Shown piece by piece: positions 41,725 to 50,639 of a DNA stretch of 64,000 bases. Made by a program: the position numbers and the translations under genes. Origin of the DNA: Oceanobacter mangrovi. GTDB lineage: Bacteria; Pseudomonadota; Gammaproteobacteria; Pseudomonadales; Oceanobacteraceae. The stretch's first letter is position 1, and the number at the start of each line of letters is the position of its first letter. Under the pieces are notes generated by a model that was given only the letters and a program-made list of their open reading frames with translations, was not told where the DNA came from and did no database searches. The stretch is from NCBI RefSeq assembly GCF_019740315.1, contig NZ_JAHXZR010000003.1, positions 62,001 to 126,000 on the forward strand, written 5' to 3'.

Positions 41725-41866
41725 CCGTAGATGGGCCATGCCCATCATAATCCCGGTGGTGTTGGGCGCGGCCTGTCTACAACGCCTGTTCAGGCATGCC
41801 TGGACCCTACGATCATGATTGTCTAACACCGAGCGTAGGAAGGGCCATGCCCATCATTATCTCGGG
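41725..41866. repeat. Pair of REP-like palindromic repeats
   Basis: Two direct copies of a GTAG-headed element with a central gggc-cat-gccc hairpin: gtagatgggccatgcccatc (41728-41747) followed by ataatc, and gtaggaagggccatgcccat (41835-41854) followed by cattatc. They are about 107 bases apart, and a perfect palindrome caggcatgcctg lies between them. The pattern (GTAG head, hairpin, direct pairs in an intergenic gap) resembles REP elements mobilised by RAYT-type transposases. Confidence 0.6.
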
Positions 41867-41887
41867 CCCGGCGATGCAATGGCTGCT

Positions 41888-42358
41888 TCAAACCAGCCAG
41901 AAGGCCGCCAGCTGAACCACAATCAGCGCCATAATGCCGGCCAGAATATCGTCGATCATAATGCCCAGACCGCCTTCGACGTGTTGATCAAGCCATCGAA
42001 TCGGCCAGGGTTTGAGAATGTCGAAGAAACGGAACGCGGCGAACGCCGCCACTATCCAGTACCAGCCATCGGGCAACAGCAGGCAGGTAATCCAGATGCC
42101 CACCCATTCGTCCCAGACAATGCCCGGATGGTCGTGCACGCCAAGGTCGTCGGCGGTTTTACCACACAGATAAATCCCCACCAGTGATGTCAGCAGCAGC
42201 ATCAGCAGATACGGCAGCAATGGCAGATGTTGCAGCGCCAGCCACCACACCGGAATTGCGGCCAGTGTGCCCCAGGTTCCCGGTGCCTTGCGGGCCAGTC
42301 CAGAACCAAGGCCAAAGGCCAGCCAGTGTTGCCAGGATGTGAGTTGTGCTGCCGCCAA
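41888..42358 (-). CDS. pgpA: Phosphatidylglycerophosphatase A
   Basis: Dephosphorylates phosphatidylglycerophosphate in phospholipid synthesis at the inner membrane. The family blocks GLARKAPGTWGTLAAIP, VWDEWVGIWIT, KPWPIRW and GIMIDDILAG are all present. No ATG is available; TTG at 42358 is chosen because ggag lies eight bases upstream and gives 156 residues starting before QLTSWQHWLAFGLGSG. A longer TTG start at 42418 is possible. The ribosomal start should be taken as provisional. Confidence 0.92.
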   Translation of the reverse strand: MAAAQLTSWQHWLAFGLGSGLARKAPGTWGTLAAIPVWWLALQHLPLLPYLLMLLLTSLVGIYLCGKTADDLGVHDHPGIVWDEWVGIWITCLLLPDGWYWIVAAFAAFRFFDILKPWPIRWLDQHVEGGLGIMIDDILAGIMALIVVQLAAFWLV

Positions 42359-42450
42359 GGGGAATACTCCGGAATCAAAACGCAGCGCCGATGATAATCC
42401 AGCTGCCGGGCAATACAACCGCTGCGCTAACCCGCCGTTGGGTCTGTTGC

Positions 42451-43242
42451 TTAGCCTGCGGCACCAAGGCGGGTCGGGTCGATCACCAGAATCGCAGAGC
42501 AGGGGCCGTCGTTGAGCTGAACGTTTTTCAGCCAGCCGCTGGCGAATATCGGCATATAGCTGTCGGAGCTTTGATCGCGTTGGGCCGGACTGCTGTCAAA
42601 CACTTCGCCAATGGTATCGACCTTCAGGCCCGCCACGGTGTCGCTAGCCTGTTGCAGCATGATCACCGTCGGTCGAACGCCACCGGAAATCAGCTCGCGG
42701 GCATCGCTGAACAGCTCCTGCAGTCGTTTCAGCGTGGTGCGTTGATGGTAATCCAGCTCGGCCAGGGCCTTGTCGGTCTGATCTTGTTGGCTCAGTGCGA
42801 GTAATTCATCAGCCAGTGCATGAATGCGGCGGTGGGGTTGGTCGAACTTGGCCATCAGCTGTGCCAGGGTTGGATCAGCCGGTTTGAAGTTGGCGTACCA
42901 GAGGCCAAACTGGCAGGCACAGGGATCACGGGTCAGCGTGAAGGCGGTATCGTGACGCAACGAGTTTTCCAGCGCTCGCAGCCAGTTGAGGTGATCCCGC
43001 TCGCGGTCATGCAGCAGTTGTAACAGCTGGCAAATTTCATCGCGCTTGGATGCCTGACCCAGCAACTCCTGCATATCGAATAGCCGACAGACACGGTTTT
43101 CAAACTGCACCGTGTTGATGGTCTTGCGGCCATTCTGAACGACCGGGGTTACCGGCAGACTTTTATCGGCGGCGATGTAACGCACGCTGCTGAGTGGCAC
43201 GGCGTACTGATTGTCGTCGTGAGCGAAGCTGAGATATTCCAT
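42451..43242 (-). CDS. CheW-like protein with inserted CZB zinc-binding domain
   Basis: 263 residues. The N-terminal 70 residues look like the first half of a CheW fold (EYLSFAHDDNQYAVPLSSVRYI, VCRLFDMQELLG). A CZB domain follows (about 85-165) with its ligand set HLNW, CQFGLWY, FDQPHRRIHALA. After a helical linker a second CheW-like half returns (VAGLKVDTIGEVFD to AILVIDPTRL). CZB domains bind zinc and respond to hypochlorous acid or metal in chemotaxis proteins. The ATG at 43242 has aggt upstream. It is a single gene between pgpA and priA, with no cheA in view. Confidence 0.72.
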   Translation of the reverse strand: MEYLSFAHDDNQYAVPLSSVRYIAADKSLPVTPVVQNGRKTINTVQFENRVCRLFDMQELLGQASKRDEICQLLQLLHDRERDHLNWLRALENSLRHDTAFTLTRDPCACQFGLWYANFKPADPTLAQLMAKFDQPHRRIHALADELLALSQQDQTDKALAELDYHQRTTLKRLQELFSDARELISGGVRPTVIMLQQASDTVAGLKVDTIGEVFDSSPAQRDQSSDSYMPIFASGWLKNVQLNDGPCSAILVIDPTRLGAAG

Positions 43243-43323
43243 CCACAGCACCTGACTGGAAAACGGGTTTGTTTCCAGTATAGACAGCGCTTTGCAGCTT
43301 GCTTGCCGAAGCTTGAATCGCTT

Positions 43324-45537
43324 TTAAAGGGTATCGACCGGGTCAATGTCCAGATGCCAGCGCACCTGATGGAAACCCTTGAGGCTGTGAAGGAAATCGA
43401 CCAGCGGGTCGAGCTTGCTGTGCAGCCCCGCGCGTTCTGCACAGAACATTTGCAGCTGTTGGCGGAAGCGTCCGGCGCGGCGTTCCATGATCGCCGGAAA
43501 TGGCCCTACCAGTACCAGCGGCGCCAGGCCGCCGCTGGCCTGCGGTGGCGGGCTGATCTGTTGCAGATACTGGCGTGCTTGCTGCAACAGCTGTTCGGCC
43601 AGCGCCTTGTTGGGGGATTCAGCCCGTAACATGGCCATATGACTGTAGGGCGGCAGCTGCTGATACAGGCGTTCCTTTAACAGGGTTTCGGCCAGCGCGT
43701 GATAACCGTCATTGATCAGCAGGTTGAGCTGCGGATGGTCGGCGTAAAGGGTCTGAATCCAGACTTCGCCGGGATGCTCGGCGCGTCCGGCGCGCCCGGC
43801 AACCTGCAGGATCAGCTGGGCGGTCTGCTCCATGCCACGGAAATCGGCACTGAACAACCCGGCGTCGGCGTCGAGAATCACCACCATGGTCACCGATGGG
43901 AAATGATGGCCCTTGGCCAGCATCTGGGTGCCAACCAGAATCCGTTTGCCGGGCTGGTGGACTTCTGCCAGTAATTCTTCAAAAGCGTTGCGGGTGCGGG
44001 CGGTGTCGCGGTCGATGCGGGTAACGGGCACATCGGGAAACATTCTGGCCAGATCGTCTGCCAGTCGTTCGGTACCCTGACCGAGTGCGGTAACCTTGTC
44101 GCTGTGACATTGCGGGCAAAAACCCGGCACGCCTTGCTGGTAATCACAATGGTGGCAGTGCAGTCGTAAGGGCGACTGGTGTAGCGTCAGGCGGGCGTCG
44201 CAGCGGCGGCATTCGGCCAGCCAGCCACAATCCGGACAGGCAAACAGCGGCGCGTAACCACGGCGATTAATAAACACCAGTACCTGTCGACCGGCTTCGA
44301 CGTGTTGCTGGATCTTGGCGATGACCGGTTGCGCCAGCCCGAAGGTCAAAGGCTGATGCAGGGTGCTGTGCAGCTTCATGCCGGGTGGTTTGGCGTTACC
44401 GGCCCGCTGGGTCAGTTTCAGGTGCAGATAGCGACCACTGAGCGCATTGTTGAGGGTTTCCAGCGCCGGTGTCGCGGAGCCCAACAGAATTGGTATAGCG
44501 GCTTTCTGGGCTCGCACCAGCGCAAAGTCGCGAGCGGAATAGCGTACGCCGTCCTGTTGTTTGAAGGAGTTGTCGTGTTCCTCGTCAAGCACGATCAGGC
44601 CCAGTTGCGGCATTGGCGTAAACACCGCCGAGCGGGTGCCAATCAGGATGCGCGCGCGGCCCTCATGGCACAAACACCAGGCTTGCAAACGCTCACGGTC
44701 GTTAAGGCCGGAATGCACCGCTACGACCGGCACCCCAAAACGCTCACGAAAACGCTGTACTGTCTGTGGCGTCAAACCGATTTCCGGTACCAGCACCATC
44801 ACCTGCTGGCCGCGTTGCAGGGCTTCAGCGATCAGCTGTAAATAGACTTCGGTTTTACCAGAACCGGTGACGCCTTCCAGCAGTGCAATGCGAAAACGGC
44901 CCAGTTCCGGCAGTAGTGCATCAAGGGCTTTTTGCTGTTCCGGGTTCAATGGCAGCGGTGGTTTTGAATCGTCTGTGGTGGCGGGGACGGGCAGGCTGCG
45001 GGTCGCCTCAATCAATTCCAGCTCGGCCAGACGGCGCAGCTGGGCAAGGCTGAATCCCTGCTGGGTTAATGCGCTGTGAGACCAGTTGGCTTGCTGCTCA
45101 AACCGTTGCCACAAGGCTTGTTGCTGACTGCCGCGCAAGGTCGGCATTGAGGGCTGATCCGGGCGGCGTTGCCAGCCATCTTCGAGGGCTTCGTCGAGTG
45201 AGCTGCCGCGCCGCAACATGGCGGGCAACATCAGCTCGAGCACTTCACCGATGCTGTGGTGGTAATAGCGGCTCAGCCATTGCCCCAGTTGCAGCTGCTC
45301 GGCACTGAGTAAGGGGTATTCGTCGAGCCGTTCCAGCAGCGGCTTGAGCTTGTTGGCGGGGACGTCTGTCTGCTCTTCGGTGGACAGCACTATGGCGGTC
45401 AGCAGCTGCTGGCCAAACTGCACCCGTACCCGTTGTCCGGCCTGCCAGTCAGCACGCTGTGAACCCTCACAGGGTAAATAGTCAAAACTGCGCCGCAAGG
45501 GCACAGGCACTGCGACCCGGACGACGTAAAAGGACAT
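43324..45537 (-). CDS. priA: Primosomal protein N' (replication restart helicase)
   Basis: 3'-to-5' helicase that reloads the replisome at stalled forks. 737 residues: the N-terminal 3'-OH-binding and winged-helix region, Walker A EGVTGSGKTE, DEEH box (VLDEEHDNS), and paired zinc motifs (CPDCGWLAECRRCDARL; CHHCDYQQGVPGFCPQC). The C-terminal helicase motifs (QVAGRAGR) are complete. The ATG at 45537 gives the family N terminus SFYVVRVAVPVPL. Divergent from rpmE. Confidence 0.97.
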   Translation of the reverse strand: MSFYVVRVAVPVPLRRSFDYLPCEGSQRADWQAGQRVRVQFGQQLLTAIVLSTEEQTDVPANKLKPLLERLDEYPLLSAEQLQLGQWLSRYYHHSIGEVLELMLPAMLRRGSSLDEALEDGWQRRPDQPSMPTLRGSQQQALWQRFEQQANWSHSALTQQGFSLAQLRRLAELELIEATRSLPVPATTDDSKPPLPLNPEQQKALDALLPELGRFRIALLEGVTGSGKTEVYLQLIAEALQRGQQVMVLVPEIGLTPQTVQRFRERFGVPVVAVHSGLNDRERLQAWCLCHEGRARILIGTRSAVFTPMPQLGLIVLDEEHDNSFKQQDGVRYSARDFALVRAQKAAIPILLGSATPALETLNNALSGRYLHLKLTQRAGNAKPPGMKLHSTLHQPLTFGLAQPVIAKIQQHVEAGRQVLVFINRRGYAPLFACPDCGWLAECRRCDARLTLHQSPLRLHCHHCDYQQGVPGFCPQCHSDKVTALGQGTERLADDLARMFPDVPVTRIDRDTARTRNAFEELLAEVHQPGKRILVGTQMLAKGHHFPSVTMVVILDADAGLFSADFRGMEQTAQLILQVAGRAGRAEHPGEVWIQTLYADHPQLNLLINDGYHALAETLLKERLYQQLPPYSHMAMLRAESPNKALAEQLLQQARQYLQQISPPPQASGGLAPLVLVGPFPAIMERRAGRFRQQLQMFCAERAGLHSKLDPLVDFLHSLKGFHQVRWHLDIDPVDTL

Positions 45538-45545
45538 AAAAAAGC

Positions 45546-45573
45546 TTGCTGCTGAAAAAGGCTCTGGTATTAT
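45546..45573 (+). promoter_or_regulatory. Sigma-70 promoter for rpmE
   Basis: TTGCTG (45546-45551), a 16-base spacer and TATTAT (45568-45573), followed by a GC-rich start region (gcgcg) typical of stringently controlled ribosomal genes. The leader to rpmE is about 160 bases. Confidence 0.6.
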
Positions 45574-45740
45574 GCGCGTCCTTATTGTCTCCGCAAGGGG
45601 TTGAATCGTTGTTTCGGCAACCAGGTCAGCCATATAAAGCGCGAGGCAAACTTAATTTTAGCCAGCCTGGTTTCAGGTATAACAGTAGCGCGGTGCCTGT
45701 CTATATAACGGGTTGCGGCGTGAAGATTTCGAGGTGTCCC

Positions 45741-45953
45741 ATGAAAGATGGTATCCATCCAGAATACGCTGAACTGACAGCAACCTGTTCTTGCGGTAAC
45801 GTAATCAAGACTCGTTCTTCCAAGCCAGGCGAAATGTACCTGGACGTATGTTCCGCATGTCACCCTTTCTACACTGGTAAGCAGAAAGTGGTAGACACTG
45901 GTGGTCGTATCGACCGCTTCAAGAAGCGTTTTGGTGGTTTCGGCGCCAAGTAA
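45741..45953 (+). CDS. rpmE: 50S ribosomal protein L31 (zinc-containing form)
   Basis: 70 residues. Zinc-ligand cysteines in CSCGN and [10 protein letters not shown] identify the C+ form of L31. The ATG at 45741 has gaggtg five bases upstream and gives the standard MKDGIHPEY start; the open frame continues upstream through the leader but is not coding. Ends at a strong terminator. Confidence 0.97.
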   Translation: MKDGIHPEYAELTATCSCGNVIKTRSSKPGEMYLDVCSACHPFYTGKQKVVDTGGRIDRFKKRFGGFGAK

Positions 45954-45981
45954 TGGCCGCCTGAATCAGACCAACGCTGAT

Positions 45982-46008
45982 AAAAAACCCGCCTTGTGCG
46001 GGTTTTTT
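45982..46008. terminator. Rho-independent terminator after rpmE
   Basis: aaaaaacccgc/gcgggtttttt with a five-base loop. Confidence 0.9.
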
Positions 46009-46130
46009 ATTGGCTGCAATTCGGGCCAGCATAAAATGCTGCTGGTCCGCAGTGGCTATCTCCGTTAGCCAGCCGTCACCCGCCTCTGGCATTATCTCTG
46101 GCCTGGTTGTTGGCAGAGTGGAGAACTCTC

Positions 46131-46526
46131 ATGCTGGAAGGAAGTTGTCTTTGTGGTGCCGTGCACTATCAGATCAACGGCGAATTGGGGGCAGCGATGA
46201 TGTGTCACTGCCAGAAGTGTCGCAAGTCCAACGGCTCGGCCTACGCGATTAACGCGGCGGTCAATACAGCGGATTTTCATCTGCTGAGTGGTGTTGATGT
46301 GATGCGCTATCACGCCTCTTCGGCAGATGCCCGGCGTTATTTCTGTGGCCAGTGCGGTACACCGATCTACAGTCAGCGCCAGTCGGCACCAGAGCTGCTG
46401 CGGTTACGGATTGGTTCGCTGGACAGCGAAGTCGAGATCGACAAGCAGTGCCATATCTTTGTTGGCAGCAAGGCTTGCTGGGACGACATCACCGACGACC
46501 TGCCGCAGTATGACGAACGTCCCTGA
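46131..46526 (+). CDS. GFA-family (glutathione-dependent formaldehyde-activating-like) zinc protein
   Basis: 131 residues with the family's cysteine pattern: CLCGAV at 6-11, CHCQKCRKSNGS near 31, and FCGQCGTPIY near 80. These bind two zinc ions in the Gfa fold. The exact reaction of this branch is unknown; many members are not formaldehyde enzymes. The ATG at 46131 is chosen over an in-frame ATG or GTG eight codons upstream because the purine-rich gagtggaga precedes it. Confidence 0.85.
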   Translation: MLEGSCLCGAVHYQINGELGAAMMCHCQKCRKSNGSAYAINAAVNTADFHLLSGVDVMRYHASSADARRYFCGQCGTPIYSQRQSAPELLRLRIGSLDSEVEIDKQCHIFVGSKACWDDITDDLPQYDERP

Positions 46527-46559
46527 GTAATCTGAGCCGATCGAATATGATCGGCTGAA

Positions 46560-47207
46560 TTAACCGCGGCGATCCGCCACAAACGGATTGCTGCGGCGCT
46601 CTGCACCAAAGGTGGATTCCGGGCCGTGGCCGGGAATAAACCGGATCTCATCCCCCAACGGGAACAGCTTGTCGCGAATCGAGCTGATCAAATCGGCGTG
46701 ATTGCCCTGCGGGAAATCCGTGCGGCCAATTGAACCGTTAAATATCACATCACCGACCTGGGCCAGTTGCTGCTGCGGTTGCAGGAACACCACGTGACCG
46801 GGAGTATGCCCTGGCGTGTGAATCACCTGCAGTTCGACATTACCAACCGTGACTGTATCGCCATCTTCGAGCCATTGGTCCGGGCTGAAGCTGGTGGCCG
46901 GGGCAAAACCAAACATCTGTGCCTGCTGTGGCAAGGCTTGCAGCCAGAACTCGTCGCCCTTGTGTGGGCCGATAATCGGAATGTTGAGCTTACTGGCCAG
47001 CTCGGCGCTGGCACCGACGTGATCAAGATGACCGTGAGTCAGCAGGATTTTTTCCGCGCTGGCGCCCATTTGCTGCAGTGCTGCTTCGATTTTTGCCACA
47101 TCACCGCCGGGGTCAACAATGGCCGCCTTGCGGGTTTCTTCACACATGAAAATGGTGCAGTTCTGCATAAAGGCAGTGACGGGCACCAGCTGATATTGCA
47201 ATGGCAT
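46560..47207 (-). CDS. Metallo-beta-lactamase-fold hydrolase (GloB/YcbL type)
   Basis: 215 residues. The zinc motif THGHLDHVG is near residue 66 and HTPGHTPGHVVF near 138, with metal-bridging Asp in VGDVIFNGSIGRTDFP and a last His in IPGHGPES. This compact form resembles YcbL/GloC, type II glyoxalase-like thioester hydrolases lacking the long C-terminal domain of GloB. The ATG at 47207 has cagga upstream. Confidence 0.88.
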   Translation of the reverse strand: MPLQYQLVPVTAFMQNCTIFMCEETRKAAIVDPGGDVAKIEAALQQMGASAEKILLTHGHLDHVGASAELASKLNIPIIGPHKGDEFWLQALPQQAQMFGFAPATSFSPDQWLEDGDTVTVGNVELQVIHTPGHTPGHVVFLQPQQQLAQVGDVIFNGSIGRTDFPQGNHADLISSIRDKLFPLGDEIRFIPGHGPESTFGAERRSNPFVADRRG

Positions 47208-47307
47208 GGCCAGAGTCCTGAAAAATGTCGAATGGCGGGATGTTAGCAAAGCCGTGACAAGCGCCCAACCTGCTTTGTCCGTCAGGCTGGGCGACTCGAG
47301 GGAGGAT

Positions 47308-48876
47308 TCAGAAGCGAATCAGTTTGGGCTGTTGCTTGCTATAGGCTGGCATCACCATACCGGCGTTGGCGTTGATAAAGGTGGGATCAGCCAGCACAAA
47401 GTGTTGGCCATCAAGATTCCAGCCGACCCCATCAACCCGCGAACTGAAGCCAACTGCAGTGGCGACATGGCCCGGCCAGGAGACAATCACGGTGGGTAAG
47501 CCCAGCAGCTGATTGACCAGCCAGGAAAACAGGATGGCGCGGTCTTCACAGTCGGAATAGGGGTAGTGCAGGGTTTCCAGCGGGAACAGGTAATTCTCCT
47601 GCCGGAATTGCTGTTCATCGGTTTCGTAGGCAAACGCCGTTTGGACAAAACGCAGCAGCCGGTTGGTGGCTTCCAGTTCGGTCTGGTTGGCGATCAGCGG
47701 CCGCAATTGGCTCAGCAGTTCGTTGCCAACCGATTCTGGCAAACCGGCACGGAAATAACTGGCCAGTTCCAGCTGCGGGTATTGGGCGTAATAACCTGTA
47801 TAACCGCTCGGCAGATCGAGCGTCAGCTGGTAATGCTGCTGTTGATAATCAAATTCCAGCTGACGTTGCTCGATTTTGCCACCGGCACGGAAACGGTTGG
47901 GTTGGCCAAACCCGATTGGCCGATGGCCAAGGTCGTGCTGGCCTTCATAGGTAAACACCCGGCTGGCCTGAATGTTGTCGCCATTCAGGTTGACCGAGTA
48001 ATAGCGTTTTTTGCCTAGGGTGAAATAGGTGACGCCGTACAGCGGTTCATCGGTGGCAACCAGCAGGTAAACGTGGTCTTCATCGTAGGCAACCCGGGCG
48101 TCATAACCGGCCTTGACCAGCAGGAACCAGCTGCTGATCACCCGGCTGTCGCCGTCGATGCCAATGCTGCGAACGAACTGGTCGAACAGCAGCGCGCTGC
48201 CCCAGTCATTGAGCTGCAACCGGTTGACGGTTTGCTTGAGCTGTTTTACCAGTTGCTGATGTGGGCTGGAGGCCAGTGTTTGCCAGCTACTGGCAATCGC
48301 ATCACTGCCGGGTTTGCGTAACAGCCGGGGATGACGGAAAGCGTTGGCGTAACGAATGGTCAGCGAGTCACCAAAATAATCCAGCCGGACATCAGATTCA
48401 TCACGGCCGGGCGCTGTCGGCTGGGCAACCAGAGGTGTGGGCGCAATTGGCTGCGGAGTGACGGGTTGCGGACTGACGGGTTGGCTGGTTATCGGCGCTG
48501 GAACAGCCGGTGTGGCTTCAGGAACTGGTTTTTCGTCAAGTACAGGCGGCTTCTCGGGCGTGGCAGACGGCGCTGGTTTAAGCACTACCAGAGGCGTGTC
48601 GTCAGGCTGCGGTTTATCGACCGGCTGTTCAGCTGGAGCAACCGGCAGGTCAACCGGTTTGGGCGTATCGTCGCGTTGTTCCGGTGGTGCCACCGGCACG
48701 GATTCCCAGCGACTGCGCAAAAACGCCAGAAAAGCCTTGTCGTTGGCTTCCAGGTATTGCTGATACTGCTGTTGGGTACGTTGCAGCCATTGCTGGTATT
48801 CGGCACTGGCGGCGTTGCTGAGCGGGGCTGACAACGCCATGGTGGCTAGCAACAAGGCATGCAAGCGGGTCTTCAT
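47308..48876 (-). CDS. Exported transglutaminase-like protein
   Basis: 522 residues. A signal peptide ends near Ala22-Ala25. A Pro/Val/Gln-rich linker follows (about 60-155), which could span the periplasm or peptidoglycan. The C-terminal half is a transglutaminase-like fold with the catalytic triad Cys443 (YSDCEDRA), His470 (WPGHVAT) and Asp497 (LADPTFINAN). Such folds act as peptidases or crosslinkers; the substrate is unknown. It follows the LPP20-type lipoprotein gene on the same strand after 80 bases, suggesting they work together. Confidence 0.8.
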   Translation of the reverse strand: MKTRLHALLLATMALSAPLSNAASAEYQQWLQRTQQQYQQYLEANDKAFLAFLRSRWESVPVAPPEQRDDTPKPVDLPVAPAEQPVDKPQPDDTPLVVLKPAPSATPEKPPVLDEKPVPEATPAVPAPITSQPVSPQPVTPQPIAPTPLVAQPTAPGRDESDVRLDYFGDSLTIRYANAFRHPRLLRKPGSDAIASSWQTLASSPHQQLVKQLKQTVNRLQLNDWGSALLFDQFVRSIGIDGDSRVISSWFLLVKAGYDARVAYDEDHVYLLVATDEPLYGVTYFTLGKKRYYSVNLNGDNIQASRVFTYEGQHDLGHRPIGFGQPNRFRAGGKIEQRQLEFDYQQQHYQLTLDLPSGYTGYYAQYPQLELASYFRAGLPESVGNELLSQLRPLIANQTELEATNRLLRFVQTAFAYETDEQQFRQENYLFPLETLHYPYSDCEDRAILFSWLVNQLLGLPTVIVSWPGHVATAVGFSSRVDGVGWNLDGQHFVLADPTFINANAGMVMPAYSKQQPKLIRF

Positions 48877-48956
48877 CGGCGATCTCGCAGAAGCGTTGCA
48901 ACAAGCCCCGGAGGCTATGTCTGATCAATAAGCTGTAACCGGGGCCAGAGGCGTTA

Positions 48957-49538
48957 TTACTGGGCTTTCATATTGGCGATTTCAGTCGCCAGCTCATCAA
49001 AGCCTTTTTCCGCCTGGAATTTCTGCCACAGCGCACGATCATTGGCCATGGACGTTTTTACGGCCTGTTCAGCGATATCGCTGACGCCAGCCGGGTCCAG
49101 ACCAACCAGTACCACCAGGCCGCCAGTCGGGGTTGAGATCTGACGCAGGATGCGGGAGCCGATCAGGGTTTCGGAAGTGATCTGCTTGGTCACCGAAGTA
49201 TTGACCATGTCGACGCTTTCATCGTCACCGGCACCAGTGGTTTCGGCGTACTGCTTGATCATGTTGGAAACCTGTACCTTCATGGTGGAAGCCAGTTCAG
49301 TACGGGCCTGGGCAGCCGCCATCTGTTTCATGAAGTTCATACCGGCGCCGGACTTGTCAGCAAAACCCACTGCAGACAGCTCAACGCCTTCCGGCGCTTC
49401 ACCACAAACCCAGGATGGCGCGGCCTGGGTCGTACCCGGGAAAGCACATTCAACCGCAGCCTGTTGCTGGGTGTTACCACTACAGGCGGCCAGCGTGGTG
49501 GCGGCGGCCATTGTCACCAGCAAATTACGCATTTTCAT
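48957..49538 (-). CDS. LPP20-type lipoprotein
   Basis: 193 residues. A lipobox LAAC puts the lipid on Cys19. The mature protein has a CAFPGTTQAAPSWVCG disulfide-like pair, and an LPP20-like domain with the AQARTELASTMKVQV helix. ATG at 49538 has ggaga six bases upstream; an in-frame longer start is inside the divergent promoter region. Members are found in the outer membrane of flagellated bacteria, but their roles vary. Divergent from a second lipoprotein. Confidence 0.8.
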   Translation of the reverse strand: MKMRNLLVTMAAATTLAACSGNTQQQAAVECAFPGTTQAAPSWVCGEAPEGVELSAVGFADKSGAGMNFMKQMAAAQARTELASTMKVQVSNMIKQYAETTGAGDDESVDMVNTSVTKQITSETLIGSRILRQISTPTGGLVVLVGLDPAGVSDIAEQAVKTSMANDRALWQKFQAEKGFDELATEIANMKAQ

Positions 49539-49664
49539 TATCGTCTCCTTGACCTTCATGAGCTGTGCTTGCAGGCAAGCACGATTATTCGTCAGCCTAA
49601 CCAATCTGTTATCAGAATAGAATACACCCGAATACCAGCGGCTGAGTGTTGTGAGTCTGACATT

Positions 49665-50045
49665 ATGAGAAAGAGTTTGTTGTACACGGGTTTCATTTTC
49701 TTGACGGCTTGTGTCGCCTCGCCGGTACAGAATGCCCGGCCGGACTGGATTGATCATCCCGCTGACGGTGTGGTGGCTTCCTGTCGCACCCATGCCAAAG
49801 GGCGGGCGGCGCAGGAAGAATGTGCAATACAGCGGGCACGAGCGCGCCTGGCGGCGGAACAGGGGGTGGTTATCAGTCAGCAGACGTTGACGCAGGAAGC
49901 GGTCCGTAATGGCACCAGCAGCAGCGCGATGGATCAGCAAACCCGCCAGCAGATTGTTAACCAGACGGTGAAAAGCCGCCTGATAGACAGCTGGTACGAC
50001 CCGCTGACGGATGAGTTTTTTGTCTATATGGAGCGCGTCCGCTAG
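49665..50045 (+). CDS. Small LPP20-like lipoprotein
   Basis: 126 residues. Lipobox LTAC places the lipid on Cys16. The mature sequence has WIDHP, a cysteine pair (VASCRTHAKGRAAQEECAI) and the RARARLAAEQGVVI helix-strand that recalls LPP20. It is the divergent neighbour of the larger LPP20-type lipoprotein and may share its regulation. Start ATG at 49665; the ribosome-binding site is weak. Confidence 0.75.
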   Translation: MRKSLLYTGFIFLTACVASPVQNARPDWIDHPADGVVASCRTHAKGRAAQEECAIQRARARLAAEQGVVISQQTLTQEAVRNGTSSSAMDQQTRQQIVNQTVKSRLIDSWYDPLTDEFFVYMERVR

Positions 50046-50076
50046 CCAGTTATTAGCCAGCGGAGCTGGTCAAACC

Positions 50077-50556
50077 TTAGTGACCGCAGGAGCCGCCAGC
50101 GTGGGCATGGCCATGGGCCAGCTCTTCTGAGGTGGCATCGCGCACACTGATGATCTGCACGGTAAACACCAGGCTTTTACCGGCCAGCGGGTGGTTGGTA
50201 TCCACTTCCACCATAAAACGGCCCGGCTTCACTACCCGTACCTTGCGCGGGCCATTTTCGGTCATCACATCGGCCAGCATACCGGCCTTCCAGGTTTTCG
50301 AGCCTTGCAGGTGCTTCGACGGAATCCGCATGGTGGCGTCTGGCTTGGGTTGGCCATAAGCCTGTTCCGGGCTGAGGCTGACTTCCAGCACGGTACCCGC
50401 TTCCTGACCTTCGATGGCTTTTTCAAAAGCTGCCAGCATCTGGTCGTGACCATGCAGGTACATGATGGGGTTGCCGCCACGGGTACTTTCAATCTGGTTA
50501 CCATCGCTGTCGGCCAGCGAATAGTGCAGTTCTACAACAGAATTTGCCTTGATCAT
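50077..50556 (-). CDS. slyD: FKBP-type peptidyl-prolyl isomerase, SlyD-like
   Basis: 159 residues: an FKBP domain split by an IF chaperone domain (SLSPEQAYGQPKPDATMRIP region), then a short metal-binding tail HGHAHAGGSCGH. SlyD proteins help nickel-enzyme assembly and protein folding. ATG at 50556 (MIKANSVVELHYSL) is the standard start. Divergent from hslV. Confidence 0.88.
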   Translation of the reverse strand: MIKANSVVELHYSLADSDGNQIESTRGGNPIMYLHGHDQMLAAFEKAIEGQEAGTVLEVSLSPEQAYGQPKPDATMRIPSKHLQGSKTWKAGMLADVMTENGPRKVRVVKPGRFMVEVDTNHPLAGKSLVFTVQIISVRDATSEELAHGHAHAGGSCGH

Positions 50557-50639
50557 GGTGAGTCTCACTGAAATTTGCGGTCACAGTATCGGTGGCGAAA
50601 GCCAATCAGGCAATTCCTTGCAGCTTGTTTGGGGATTCC

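Noticed and set aside
45546-45740. N-terminal extension of rpmE
   Set aside because: The frame is open but starts inside the -35 box, and L31 begins at the ATG with a good ribosome-binding site.
48904-48944. Hairpin gccccgg/ccggggc between the LPP20 and transglutaminase genes
   Set aside because: 27-base loop and no T tract; not convincing as a terminator or processing site.
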